Below the pieces are notes generated by a model. It did no database searches. It saw only the letters and a list, made by a program, of their open reading frames with translations, and was not told the DNA's origin. The translations under genes were made by a program, and so were the position numbers. A DNA stretch of 64,000 nt from Clostridiales bacterium (GTDB taxonomy: Bacteria > Bacillota > Clostridia > Christensenellales > Aristaeellaceae), in the NCBI GenBank assembly GCA_015056415.1, contig SVGJ01000004.1, positions 44,785 through 108,784 on the forward strand, given 5' to 3'. Below, in pieces: positions 1 to 8,866 of this stretch (position 1 is the first letter of the stretch; every line of letters begins with the position of its first letter).

Positions 1-12
1 GAACCCGAAACC

Positions 13-597
13 ATGAACCAGGTGGAGCAGTCCGAAGAAAAGGCGCCCCAGAAGCGCTGGTTCAAAAAGAAGGAAAAGGTCAAGAAGACCTTCAAGCAGG
101 AACTGATCGAATGGGTCGTAACGCTGGCGGTGGCGCTGGTCATCGCGTTTGTTGTGCGCACCTTCCTGTTCGAGCCCGTACGGGTGGACGGCTCCTCCAT
201 GGCCAATACACTGCGACATGGCGAGGTCATGTTCGTGACCAAGCCGGAGTATCTCCTCGGCGATCCCCAGCGCTTCGACGTGGTGATCTGCCACTATCCC
301 GACCGCGGCAATACCAACTTTGTCAAGCGCGTGGTGGGTCTCCCCGGCGACACGGTGGAGGTCAAGGACGGTTTCCTGTATGTGAACGGCGAAAAGTACG
401 AGGAGACCTATCTCACCTACCGGCCTGACTATACGCTCGCTCCCTACACCGTGCCGGAAGGCAAATATTTCGTCCTGGGCGACAACCGCGCCAATTCCAA
501 CGACAGCCATATTATCGGCCCCATCAGCCGGGATATGATCGTCGGTCACGTGCGCAGCGTGCTCTGGCCGCTGAACAGCTGGCGCGCCATTGATTGA
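13..597 (+). CDS. lepB: Signal peptidase I
   Basis: Membrane-bound type I signal peptidase that cleaves signal peptides from exported preproteins at the outer face of the membrane. The 194-residue protein has a basic, lysine-rich cytoplasmic start, one hydrophobic anchor around residues 32-52, then the catalytic domain. The Ser-Lys dyad is visible: Ser62 in GSSM and Lys105 in KRVVGLPGD. The conserved GDNRANSNDS box lies near residue 156. Length is normal for a Gram-positive SipS-type enzyme with a single anchor. The upstream region is cut off by the window edge, so the operon cannot be judged; a terminator follows directly. Confidence 0.95.
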   Translation: MNQVEQSEEKAPQKRWFKKKEKVKKTFKQELIEWVVTLAVALVIAFVVRTFLFEPVRVDGSSMANTLRHGEVMFVTKPEYLLGDPQRFDVVICHYPDRGNTNFVKRVVGLPGDTVEVKDGFLYVNGEKYEETYLTYRPDYTLAPYTVPEGKYFVLGDNRANSNDSHIIGPISRDMIVGHVRSVLWPLNSWRAID

Positions 598-614
598 TCT
601 CCCCATGATCTACC

Positions 615-648
615 ATGCAGTCTGCCAACCGCAGGCTGCATTTTCTTT
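615..648 (+). terminator. Rho-independent terminator after lepB
   Basis: Inverted repeat with arms ATGCAGTCTGC and GCAGGCTGCAT (one G-T wobble) followed by TTTTCTTT, 17 bases after the signal peptidase stop codon. Confidence 0.8.
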
Positions 649-651
649 GTA

Positions 652-680
652 TTGATTACCAGCATACCGCATCGTATATT
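652..680 (+). promoter_or_regulatory. Sigma-A-type promoter for the MBOAT/DHHW pair
   Basis: TTGATT at 652-657, a 17-bp spacer and TATATT at 675-680. It lies between the lepB terminator and the MBOAT start at 749. The spacing is ideal and the -10 box good; the -35 box is four-sixths consensus. Confidence 0.55.
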
Positions 681-748
681 GCATAATCCTGGGCAATTTG
701 CTATCTTATTGATGTATGTGATTTTATATTCAGAAGGGATTTTGCAGT

Positions 749-2179
749 ATGCTGTTTACGAGTTTGGAATTCCTCTGCGCCTTCCTGCCGCTGGTGCTGC
801 TGGTCAATTTCCTTTTGCCAAAGGCCGTGCGCAACTACTGGCTGCTGATCGCAAGCCTGTTCTTCTACGCATGGGGAGAGCCCTCCTTTGTGCTGTTTAT
901 GCTCATCTCCATCGTCTTCAATTATATCATGGCACTGCTCATCTCCCGCTGTTCCGCCGAGGGGAAGCGCATTGGCCGCAAGACAGGCATGGCTGTCACG
1001 GTGCTGGGCAACCTGGGACTGTTGTTCGTTTATAAATATATGAACTTCTTCACCGGCACCGTGCGAGGCCTTTTCCCCCAACTGCATGACGTCATACCGC
1101 AAACGGAGTTCCTGCTGCCCATCGGCATCTCCTTCTTCACCTTCCAGGCCATGAGCTACGTGATCGACGTATACCGCGGCACTCAGGTACAGAAGAACCC
1201 CGCTAACCTGGGTATGTACATCTCCTTCTTCCCGCAGCTGATCGCCGGCCCCATCGTGCGCTACACCACCGTGGAGGAGCAGATCCGTCACCGCGTGATC
1301 ACGGTGGATTCCTTCTGCGAGGGCGTGCGCCGCTTCATCATCGGCTTCAATAAAAAGATGCTCCTGGCCAACGTTCTGGGCGAGGCGGCCGACGCTGTTT
1401 TCGCCATGTCCGGCATGAGCACGCTGACGGCCTGGGTGGGCATCGCCTGCTACACCCTGCAGATCTTCTACGATTTCGCCGGCTATTCCGACATGGCCAT
1501 TGGCCTGGGCAAGATGTTCGGCTTCAACTTCCTCGAGAACTTCGATTACCCCTACTGCTCCGGCTCCATCACCGAGTTCTGGCGGCGGTGGCACATCTCC
1601 CTGGGTAGCTGGTTCCGCGATTATGTCTACTTCCCGCTGGGCGGCTCCCGGGTGAAGAGCAAGCTGCGCCTGGTGCTCAACCTGGCGGTGGTGTGGCTGC
1701 TCACCGGCGTGTGGCACGGCGCCAACTGGACCTTTATCCTCTGGGGCGTGCTTTACGGCGTGATCATCATCTTTGAGAAGCTGCTGGGCATCCCTGCCAA
1801 AGCCAAGGACAGCCGTGGCTTCGGCCTGCTGTGGCGCGTGCTGACGCTGCTGGCCGTGATGCTGGGCTGGGTGCTCTTCCGCGCCGATAGTCTGGGCCAG
1901 GCCGGCCAGTACATCAACACCATGTTCCTTGGTGCTTCCACCCCGCTGTATGACGCCACAGGCCTGTACTACCTGCGGGAATACCTGGTAGTGCTGCTGG
2001 TGGGCATCCTGTGCGCCACGCCCGTTTTCCGCATCCTGCGTGAAAAGCTCGTCAATATGCCCGCGGCGGGCGCCCCCCTGCTGCTGGTGGGCTACCTGGG
2101 CCAGATCCTCCTGTTCCTGGCCAGCATCGCCGCCCTGGTGATGAACGCCCACAACCCCTTCATCTACTTCAATTTCTAA
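749..2179 (+). CDS. MBOAT family membrane O-acyltransferase (AlgI/DltB-like)
   Basis: Polytopic membrane O-acyltransferase that moves acyl groups, usually acetyl, across the membrane onto a surface polysaccharide. The 476-residue protein is strongly hydrophobic with many membrane segments. Family signatures are the block FWRRWHISLG near residue 277 and the active-site histidine in WHGANW at about His323. The start at 749 follows AGAAGGGA. It is directly followed, 15 bases later, by a DHHW/AlgX-like protein, the usual partner that completes transfer to the glycan outside. The polymer acetylated cannot be read from the sequence; no polysaccharide synthesis cluster is adjacent. Confidence 0.92.
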   Translation: MLFTSLEFLCAFLPLVLLVNFLLPKAVRNYWLLIASLFFYAWGEPSFVLFMLISIVFNYIMALLISRCSAEGKRIGRKTGMAVTVLGNLGLLFVYKYMNFFTGTVRGLFPQLHDVIPQTEFLLPIGISFFTFQAMSYVIDVYRGTQVQKNPANLGMYISFFPQLIAGPIVRYTTVEEQIRHRVITVDSFCEGVRRFIIGFNKKMLLANVLGEAADAVFAMSGMSTLTAWVGIACYTLQIFYDFAGYSDMAIGLGKMFGFNFLENFDYPYCSGSITEFWRRWHISLGSWFRDYVYFPLGGSRVKSKLRLVLNLAVVWLLTGVWHGANWTFILWGVLYGVIIIFEKLLGIPAKAKDSRGFGLLWRVLTLLAVMLGWVLFRADSLGQAGQYINTMFLGASTPLYDATGLYYLREYLVVLLVGILCATPVFRILREKLVNMPAAGAPLLLVGYLGQILLFLASIAALVMNAHNPFIYFNF

Positions 2180-2194
2180 CGGAGGTGAACCGAT

Positions 2195-4894
2195 TTGAAG
2201 CTTGCACAGCGCTATCTCGCCCTGGTTTTCCTCCTCATCATTCTGACCCTTACCATCGCCAATCTTCCCCTGACCATCGAGGCTGTGAAATCCGGCGTGG
2301 AAGCCGGCAATGGCCTCCCGGGCCTGACGGAGAAGGTCAAAGCCGCTTATCTGACAGACGATTTCTCCAACAAGACGGGCTTTGTTGACCTGGCCGGTCT
2401 CCACGCACGGCTCACCGGACGGCAGAAATTCAACGATGTCGTCAAGCTGCGAAACGGTATGCTCGCCTACGAGACCGAGACCGTGGGCGATGCCGGCGGT
2501 CGTGCAGCCAGCGTTGCCAAGTTCGCCGCCTGGCTTGAGGCGCGCGGCACGGCCTTCCTGTATGTGCAGATGCCTTATAAGATGGATCTTTCCGAATCCC
2601 TGATGCCCACCGGCCTTGCCAACACCGTTCACCGTAACGCCGACGACATGGTGGATACCCTGCTGGAGCTGGGCGTTCCCACCCTGGACCTGCGCGAGGA
2701 GATCTGCGCTACGCCCGAAACGCTGCAGCAGTATTTTCATGCCACCGATCATCACTGGAACGCCCTGGGCGCCCTCAAGGGCTTCCAACTCACCGCTGAA
2801 AAGCTGCAGGAGATCTTCCCCCAGGAGCTCGCCACCCTGCCCACCGTGACCGAAACGGAAAGCTGGCAGGTAGAGACCTTCGCCGACCGGTTCCTGGGCA
2901 GCCAGGGTAAGCGCGTGGGCAAATTCTATGCCGGTGTGGATGACCTGGTGCTGGTCACTCCCAACTTCCCCACCGCCATGAGTATGTCCAACATGAAATA
3001 CCGCCGCTTCACCTCCGGCGATTTCGAGACGGCCATCCTTCAGAAGGAATACCTGGTTGATGAGGTCTCCTACCACACGCAGAACCATTACGCCGTCTAC
3101 GTGGGCGGCGATTATCCCCTGGTGCAGCACCGCAACGCCCTGGCTCCCCTCAACAAAAAAGTACTGATCATCAAGGACAGCTTTGCCCTGCCCTATCAGA
3201 GCTTTATGTCCACGCTGTTCACCGCGGTGGACGTCATCGACCCCCGTCATTATACCGAGCAGCCCGTGGCCGACTACATCATGCAGTACGAGCCCGACCT
3301 GGTGCTGCTGGCCATCAACCCCAACATGATCTTTCAGCAGGCGTATACCCAGTTTGGTCAGGGGGACGCCAAGGCCTTCTATCAGCTGGAGACCATCGCC
3401 CAGCAGGATGTGACCGTTCCCGTGGCGGAAACGGATTACACCTTCGCATCCCTCTCTCCCGCGCTGGAGGCCGATGCCCTGTACTGTCTGCGCATGGAGG
3501 ACGTCACCCGTACCGCCGGCAATGCGAAGGCCGTGTCCGTCACGCTGTATGAACGCGTCACGAAAAAACAGCACGCAAGCTTCATCTTCGACCTGGATTA
3601 CTGTGCGTATACCGGGGATTACACCTGGTATTTCCGCGTACCCGCCACCGAAACGCCCTGCGAGCTGCTGTTCTACGCAGGCCTTCCCGGCAGCACCACC
3701 GGCAACGGCTTCACCTTTGGCAACGTGACGGTCTCCAAGGTCTCCGTCGCCTACCCCGAGGGCTATGTTCCCCAGGAGGAGACCCTGCTTTTCCAGCAGG
3801 ACGTGACCGTCTATCCCCTGGAGAACGACTACAATTACGAAACCATCCCCGTTTCCCTCAAGCCCGGCGCCAAATACCGCCTGAGCATCGAGTCCCTCGC
3901 TATTGACGCCGGCTCCACCGACACCCTGACCGTTTCCCTGTATGACACGCTCATCAAGACACGCCTGAGGAGCCACCACTTCGCCCTGCAGGGCATGGCC
4001 TCCGGCTATGTATGGGATTTCGATGTTCCGGAGGACGCCACCGAAGGGGTTCGTGTGCTCATCTACGCCGGAAAGCTGGGCGAGACCGGCAACATCGGCG
4101 TGACCTGCAACAACGTGGTGCTGGAGCGCACCGACCTGCTCCCTGAGGGCCAGCAGCCCGCGGCCGCCACGCAGGTGTACACCCGCATCGAGCCCCGTAA
4201 TGTGACCATCCAGCCCAGTGAGGATGGCTACAACTACGGCAGCTTCAACCTGGCCCTGGAGCCGGGCGCGACCTACGCGCTCTCCACGCAGGAGATGACG
4301 CTTGACGCCGGGCAGGCCGAAAGCATCGATGTTTCCCTGTTCCATCCCGCCACCAAAACGCACCTGCTCACCACCAGCATTCCCGTGGCCCAGGGCGAGA
4401 ACGTCTGGCGCTTCCAGGCCCCGGCCGGCGGCGACGCCTGCCAGCTGCTGCTCTATGCCGGCAAGCGCGGCGAGACCAATGGCGTGGGCGTCACGATCTC
4501 CGGCCTGTCGCTGGTCATGGAGCAGGAGGCGCCCCTGGGCGTGGCGCTCTCCCAGCAGGATATCGTGATTGAGTCCACCACCGATGATTACCACTACATC
4601 GCCCTCAACGCGGCGCTGCTGCCGGATACGCTCTATCAGCTGTCCGTATCGGGCGTGGAGATCACCGCCGGGCAGGCCGAGAAGCTCTCCTTCTCGCTGT
4701 ATGATCCCACCAGCCGCGAGCAGCTGGCCCGGGGCAATATCGCCCTGACCGGCGGGGAGCCCTACACCTGGGATTTCATCACCCCCGCGGAGGAAGCCAG
4801 CCTGTGGCAGGTGCTGGTGTATGCCGGCGAGCGGGGCAAGACCGCCAACGTGAGCCTCACCCTGAAGGAGCTGACGGTCACCGAGGCGGAATAA
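2195..4894 (+). CDS. DHHW/AlgX-like exported acetyltransferase partner with four C-terminal repeats
   Basis: Exported partner of the MBOAT protein, expected to act outside the membrane in polysaccharide O-acetylation. It starts at a TTG codon after GGAGGTG. A signal anchor (residues 5-25) is followed by an SGNH-like domain with the family hallmark TDHHW (DHHW at 185-188) and the serine motif KDSF (327-330), the expected catalytic Asp/His and Ser. From about residue 402 to the end there are four copies of a 125-residue unit, beginning near 402, 525, 652 and 776. Each has a xxDVTVxxxExDYxY start, a LxPGAxYxLS segment and a late LLxYAGxxGxTxN segment, which looks like a beta-sandwich. DHHW proteins are normally about 380-450 residues, so this 899-residue form is unusual. 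The repeats may bind the glycan or wall; that is inference. Confidence 0.85.
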   Translation: MKLAQRYLALVFLLIILTLTIANLPLTIEAVKSGVEAGNGLPGLTEKVKAAYLTDDFSNKTGFVDLAGLHARLTGRQKFNDVVKLRNGMLAYETETVGDAGGRAASVAKFAAWLEARGTAFLYVQMPYKMDLSESLMPTGLANTVHRNADDMVDTLLELGVPTLDLREEICATPETLQQYFHATDHHWNALGALKGFQLTAEKLQEIFPQELATLPTVTETESWQVETFADRFLGSQGKRVGKFYAGVDDLVLVTPNFPTAMSMSNMKYRRFTSGDFETAILQKEYLVDEVSYHTQNHYAVYVGGDYPLVQHRNALAPLNKKVLIIKDSFALPYQSFMSTLFTAVDVIDPRHYTEQPVADYIMQYEPDLVLLAINPNMIFQQAYTQFGQGDAKAFYQLETIAQQDVTVPVAETDYTFASLSPALEADALYCLRMEDVTRTAGNAKAVSVTLYERVTKKQHASFIFDLDYCAYTGDYTWYFRVPATETPCELLFYAGLPGSTTGNGFTFGNVTVSKVSVAYPEGYVPQEETLLFQQDVTVYPLENDYNYETIPVSLKPGAKYRLSIESLAIDAGSTDTLTVSLYDTLIKTRLRSHHFALQGMASGYVWDFDVPEDATEGVRVLIYAGKLGETGNIGVTCNNVVLERTDLLPEGQQPAAATQVYTRIEPRNVTIQPSEDGYNYGSFNLALEPGATYALSTQEMTLDAGQAESIDVSLFHPATKTHLLTTSIPVAQGENVWRFQAPAGGDACQLLLYAGKRGETNGVGVTISGLSLVMEQEAPLGVALSQQDIVIESTTDDYHYIALNAALLPDTLYQLSVSGVEITAGQAEKLSFSLYDPTSREQLARGNIALTGGEPYTWDFITPAEEASLWQVLVYAGERGKTANVSLTLKELTVTEAE

Positions 4895-4908
4895 ATACTG
4901 ATCGCATC

Positions 4909-4941
4909 AAAAAGGGACTTGCTTTCGCAAGTCCCTTTTGT
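4909..4941. terminator. Bidirectional terminator between convergent genes
   Basis: Inverted repeat with arms AAAAGGGACTTGC and GCAAGTCCCTTTT around a TTTC loop. It lies between the DHHW gene (+) and the alpha-xylosidase gene (-) and has T-runs in both directions. Confidence 0.9.
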
Positions 4942-4952
4942 TTGTATGCGGT

Positions 4953-7196
4953 TTAGTGCATGACCACCGTGTAGGGCTTGGTGCTGTCGGTTTCCACCAC
5001 AGCCTCGCCGTTCTTGATGGTCACAGTGAAGGTGGCTGCCAGCTTGCCCTGCAGGTCGGGGATCTTCACCACGCGGGTCTCGCCCTCCTCCAGCTGGTAG
5101 ATGTGCAGCTCCAGGCCGTCCAGATAGTCGTAATCGGGGCGGTTATCGCACTTACCCATAGGCAGCACGGTGCCGGGACGAACCATCAGCGGCATGGACA
5201 TAAAGTCGTGGATCTCGGTCTGCCAGTGGCCGCCCTGTACCTTGTCGTCAGAAAGCAGGCAAGTCCACAGGCCATCGGGCAGGTAGTACTGCACCTGGCC
5301 ATCCTTGCGGAAGATAGGCGCCACCAGGATGCTCTCACCCATCATGTACTGGCGGTCCAGGGTCTCGCAGGCGGGATCATCATAGAACTCCAGCATCATG
5401 GGACGCATCATGGGCGTGCCATGCTCGTGGGCCTCCACCGCGGCGCCATACAGGTAGGGCATCAGGCGGCACTTGAGCTTCACAAACTTGCGCAGCACGT
5501 CGCTGCTCTCATCGTCGAAGAGCCACGGCACACGATAGCTGGTGGAGCCGTGCAGGCGGCTGTGGCTGGAGAAAACGCCGAACTGGCACCAGCGCTTGTA
5601 CACATCCGCGGGAGCGGTGGACTCGAAGCCGGAGATATCGTGGCTCCAGTAGCCAAAGCCGGAATGGCTCATGCTCAGGCCGGCACGCAGAGTCTCCGCC
5701 ATGGAGACGTAGGAGGCGCTGTTATCGCCGCCCCAGTGTACGGGGAACTGCTGGCCGCCCACGGTGGCGCTGCGGGCAAACAGGATCGCCTCGCCCTCGC
5801 CACGGACTTCCTTGAGCAGGTCGAACACCATCTTGTTGTACAGGAAGGTGTAGTAGTTGTGCATACGCAGGGGATCGGTGCCATCGAAGTAAGCGATGTC
5901 TCGGACGGGGATGCGCTCGCCGAAGTCAGTCTTGAAGCAATCGATGCCCATATCCAGGAGCTTGCGCAGGTAAGAGCAATACCACTCGCGGGCAGCGGGG
6001 TTGGTCACGTCCAGGATGGCCATGCCAGCCTGCCACATATCCGTCTGCCACACATCGCCATTGGTCTTCTTGAGCAGATAGCCATGCTCCATGCCCTCGT
6101 CAAACAGGGGACTGGCCTGGCCGATGTAGGGGTTGATCCAGCAGCACAGGTGCAGGCCCTTTTCATGATAGCGCTTCAGCATACCCTCGGGGTCCGGGAA
6201 GGTGTCGGGATCCCACTCGAAGTCGCACCAGTTGAAGGCCTTCATCCAGTAGCAGTCGAAATGGAACACGCTCAGGGGAATGTCGCGCTCCGCCATGCCG
6301 CCGATGAAGGAAGAGGTAGTCTCCTCGTCATAATTGGTGGTGAAGGAGGTACTCAGCCACAGGCCAAAGCTCCAGGCAGGCAGCAGGGCGGGACGGCCGG
6401 TCAGGGCAGTGTAGAGATCCAGGGTGCCCTTGGGGGTCTCGCCATAGATGATGTCGTAGGTCATGCTCTCGCCTTCGTGGGAGAACTGCACACGCTCCAC
6501 CTTCTCGCTGGCCACCTCGAAGCTCACGTCGGAGGCGTCCTCCACCAGCACGCCGTAGCCGCGGTTGGTCATGTAGAAGGGGATGTTCTTGTAGGCCAGC
6601 TCGGAGGCGGTGCCGCCGTCGGCATTCCACATATCAATGGTCTGGCCGTTTTTCACATAAGCGCCAAAACGCTCGCCCAGGCCGTAAACGGTCTCGCCCA
6701 CGTCCAGCATGAGGGATTCCACCATGTAGCTCTTGCCATGGGGCAGCAGGGAGGAGGGGGTGTTGTCCTTCTTCAAAGCGCGGCCCATGGCACGGAAGCC
6801 GGAGGTGGTCAGCACGCGGTCACCCACCATGTAGTCCACCTGCCACTGGCCGTGGGCCTTCAGCACGCGGGCGGTCAGATCGCCGCTGGTGAAGGAAACG
6901 AAGTCCTCGCCCTCGTCGATGACGGGCAGCACTTCTTCCTCGTAGGTCTCGAAGCGGGGCTCCTTGACCCTGGCGCCGGCGAAGTGGGTCACCTTGACGC
7001 GGATCACGTTCTTGCGGGGGGCAGTGAAGGTCACCGTCAGGGTGCCGCCATCCAGCACATCGCCGCGGTGGTTCACAGGGCGGCAGGCAGAGATCACCTG
7101 CAGTGCCTTGTCAGACTTGTTGGCGCGCACACACTGGGTGGCATAGCTCATCACATAGTCCTGCTTGATCATCCAATAGCCGTTGGAAAAACGCAT
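4953..7196 (-). CDS. yicI: Glycoside hydrolase family 31 alpha-xylosidase (YicI-like)
   Basis: Retaining GH31 hydrolase that removes alpha-linked xylose from the non-reducing end of xyloglucan-type oligosaccharides. The 747-residue protein shows the YicI signature: nucleophile Asp424 in KTDFGERIP, acid/base Asp491 in PVHWGGD, and the substrate-pocket segment CYWMKAFNWCDFEWDP (315-330). The ERIP continuation after the nucleophile matches alpha-xylosidases rather than alpha-glucosidases. There is no signal peptide, so imported oligosaccharides are the likely substrate. The start follows AAGGAGA. It sits 18 bases behind an alpha-L-fucosidase gene in one operon; together they suit debranching of fucosylated xyloglucan. 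Confidence 0.93.
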   Translation of the reverse strand: MRFSNGYWMIKQDYVMSYATQCVRANKSDKALQVISACRPVNHRGDVLDGGTLTVTFTAPRKNVIRVKVTHFAGARVKEPRFETYEEEVLPVIDEGEDFVSFTSGDLTARVLKAHGQWQVDYMVGDRVLTTSGFRAMGRALKKDNTPSSLLPHGKSYMVESLMLDVGETVYGLGERFGAYVKNGQTIDMWNADGGTASELAYKNIPFYMTNRGYGVLVEDASDVSFEVASEKVERVQFSHEGESMTYDIIYGETPKGTLDLYTALTGRPALLPAWSFGLWLSTSFTTNYDEETTSSFIGGMAERDIPLSVFHFDCYWMKAFNWCDFEWDPDTFPDPEGMLKRYHEKGLHLCCWINPYIGQASPLFDEGMEHGYLLKKTNGDVWQTDMWQAGMAILDVTNPAAREWYCSYLRKLLDMGIDCFKTDFGERIPVRDIAYFDGTDPLRMHNYYTFLYNKMVFDLLKEVRGEGEAILFARSATVGGQQFPVHWGGDNSASYVSMAETLRAGLSMSHSGFGYWSHDISGFESTAPADVYKRWCQFGVFSSHSRLHGSTSYRVPWLFDDESSDVLRKFVKLKCRLMPYLYGAAVEAHEHGTPMMRPMMLEFYDDPACETLDRQYMMGESILVAPIFRKDGQVQYYLPDGLWTCLLSDDKVQGGHWQTEIHDFMSMPLMVRPGTVLPMGKCDNRPDYDYLDGLELHIYQLEEGETRVVKIPDLQGKLAATFTVTIKNGEAVVETDSTKPYTVVMH

Positions 7197-7214
7197 AAGA
7201 CATTCTCCTTTATC

Positions 7215-8681
7215 TTAATCTGTAATAATTTTGACGACCACAGGCATATCGCTGCGGAAATCTCCCAGTTCAACGGTAAGCGCCTTGTCATCACGGCTCC
7301 ACTCAGCCTCGCCCATGCCCAGCACCTCCACCTTGCGGATGATGCCGTGCCACAGGGGCTTGTGGCTCGCGTCGGCCTCACGCAGGCTCTTGATGCGCAG
7401 CACGCCGTCCTCGGGGCAGCGCATGGCGGTGGCGTAGATATTGCCGCCTCGGCAGGTGAAGCGGAAGTCCTCGCTGGTGAAATCGCGGCTCTTGCTGTCG
7501 GCGAACTGGCCTTCCTCCACAGCGGTGGGGCCCTCAAAGGGGATGCGCCAGATACCGGTGCCGTGAATCGCCTCGCCATTGACCTTCATCCAGGCTGCCA
7601 TGGCTTTGAGGATGCTCATGTCGCCCTCAGAGAGGGAGCCATCCGGGCAGGGGCCGAAGTTCATCAGCAGGCGGCCGTTCTTGCATACCACATCCACCAG
7701 ATCCCAGATGATCTCAATGGGCTGCTTGTAGATGGGATTGGCGGAATAGCACCAGCTGTTTCGCATCACGGAGGTATCGCTCTGCCACAGGAAGGGCTTC
7801 ACCTCGGCAAACTGACCGCGCTCCACATCCGGCACCGCGATGCCAAAGGGATAGGCGTCATGCTTGTAGTTGATGATGCCGCCGCCCCATTCCTCGCTGC
7901 GGTTGTAGTAATAAGCGGTGAATTTCTTCAGCCAGGGCTTGACGCTCTCGTGCTGGATCCACCAGTCAAAATACAGGATACGGGGATGATAGCGATCCAC
8001 GATCTCGCAGCAGCGCAGGAGCCAGTCGGTCATGAATTCCTCGCTGGGCGAGCCCTCGGAATGGATATCGTGCTGGTTCACGGGTTCGGGCATGGCGGGC
8101 CAGTAGAGGTGATCCCGCGGCACATCCTGGGGAATATCGCTCTCGAACTCCTTGCCGTGGGACATAAACCACCAGTGCTCCACGCGATGGGTGGAAGCGC
8201 CCACCGTCATGCCGGCGCGCTCCGCCTCCCGCAGGAGGTCGCCCATCACGTCGCGATGGGGGCCCATTTCGGCGGCGTTCCAACGGGACAATTCGGACTT
8301 GTACATCTGGAAGCCATCGTGATGCTCTGCCACGGGAACGATGTAATCCGCCCCAGCTTCGGTAAAGGCCTTGATCCACGCCTGGGGATCAAACCTCTCC
8401 ATCGTCAGCATGGGGATGAAATCCTTGTAGCCGAATTCTTTGTGATCGCCCCAGTGCTTCAGGTGGTGCTCATACTCCGGGGAATCCTTGACATACATAT
8501 TACGGGCATACCAATCATGGTACGCGGGTACCGAGAAGGGGCCCCAGTGCAGGAAGATGCCCAGCCGGGTCTCCCTGTACCATGCCGGTACAGGACGCTC
8601 CGCCAAAGAGGCCCACTCCGGCTTGTATGGGCCCTGTTCGATCACCTTGTTGATCTGATCCAGATAAACCTGACGATCCAT
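7215..8681 (-). CDS. Alpha-L-fucosidase, glycoside hydrolase family 29
   Basis: Retaining fucosidase that releases alpha-L-fucose from plant or host glycans. The start chosen is the ATG with GAAAGGAG ahead of it (MDRQVYLDQ), giving 488 residues; an in-frame ATG 12 codons earlier lacks a comparable site. Family marks are GIFLHWG (41-47), AEHHDGFQMY near 118-127, and YFDWW with the likely nucleophile Asp239. There is no signal peptide, so it is probably cytoplasmic like its partner alpha-xylosidase. First gene of a two-gene operon, with a good promoter upstream. GH29 members differ in linkage preference, which cannot be read here. Confidence 0.92.
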   Translation of the reverse strand: MDRQVYLDQINKVIEQGPYKPEWASLAERPVPAWYRETRLGIFLHWGPFSVPAYHDWYARNMYVKDSPEYEHHLKHWGDHKEFGYKDFIPMLTMERFDPQAWIKAFTEAGADYIVPVAEHHDGFQMYKSELSRWNAAEMGPHRDVMGDLLREAERAGMTVGASTHRVEHWWFMSHGKEFESDIPQDVPRDHLYWPAMPEPVNQHDIHSEGSPSEEFMTDWLLRCCEIVDRYHPRILYFDWWIQHESVKPWLKKFTAYYYNRSEEWGGGIINYKHDAYPFGIAVPDVERGQFAEVKPFLWQSDTSVMRNSWCYSANPIYKQPIEIIWDLVDVVCKNGRLLMNFGPCPDGSLSEGDMSILKAMAAWMKVNGEAIHGTGIWRIPFEGPTAVEEGQFADSKSRDFTSEDFRFTCRGGNIYATAMRCPEDGVLRIKSLREADASHKPLWHGIIRKVEVLGMGEAEWSRDDKALTVELGDFRSDMPVVVKIITD

Positions 8682-8742
8682 GCAGTCGCTCCTTTCAGGA
8701 GGTATTTCATTTTTCACGCAGCGGTCTTTCCGCGCTGCCTAT

Positions 8743-8771
8743 AGTTTACTGGAAAACGATCATTTTGCCAA
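8743..8771 (-). promoter_or_regulatory. Promoter of the fucosidase/xylosidase operon
   Basis: On the minus strand: TTGGCA (8766-8771), a 17-bp spacer, and TAAACT (8743-8748), about 60 bases ahead of the fucosidase start. No clear repressor site was found beside it. Confidence 0.6.
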
Positions 8772-8812
8772 GCCCAAAATACGTTTTTTCCTTTCTTTTC
8801 TCGCAAAGAATG

Positions 8813-8821
8813 TGTTATACT
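8813..8821 (+). promoter_or_regulatory. Extended -10 promoter of murG
   Basis: TG-N-TATACT (8813-8821), a typical extended -10 element. The -35 region is poor. Transcription would start about 38 bases before the murG start codon. Confidence 0.5.
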
Positions 8822-8866
8822 AAAGCAGGAACCATCATCACGCTATTTTGAAAGGGATCCCTTTTT

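Noticed and set aside
701..4594. Very long open frame on the minus strand opposite the MBOAT and DHHW genes
   Set aside because: Antisense shadow caused by high GC and codon bias; low-complexity His/Gly/Gln-rich translation, no RBS, no domain.
4938..8744. Long plus-strand frame opposite the xylosidase and fucosidase genes
   Set aside because: Complement of two clear glycosidase genes; shadow with biased composition and no start signal.
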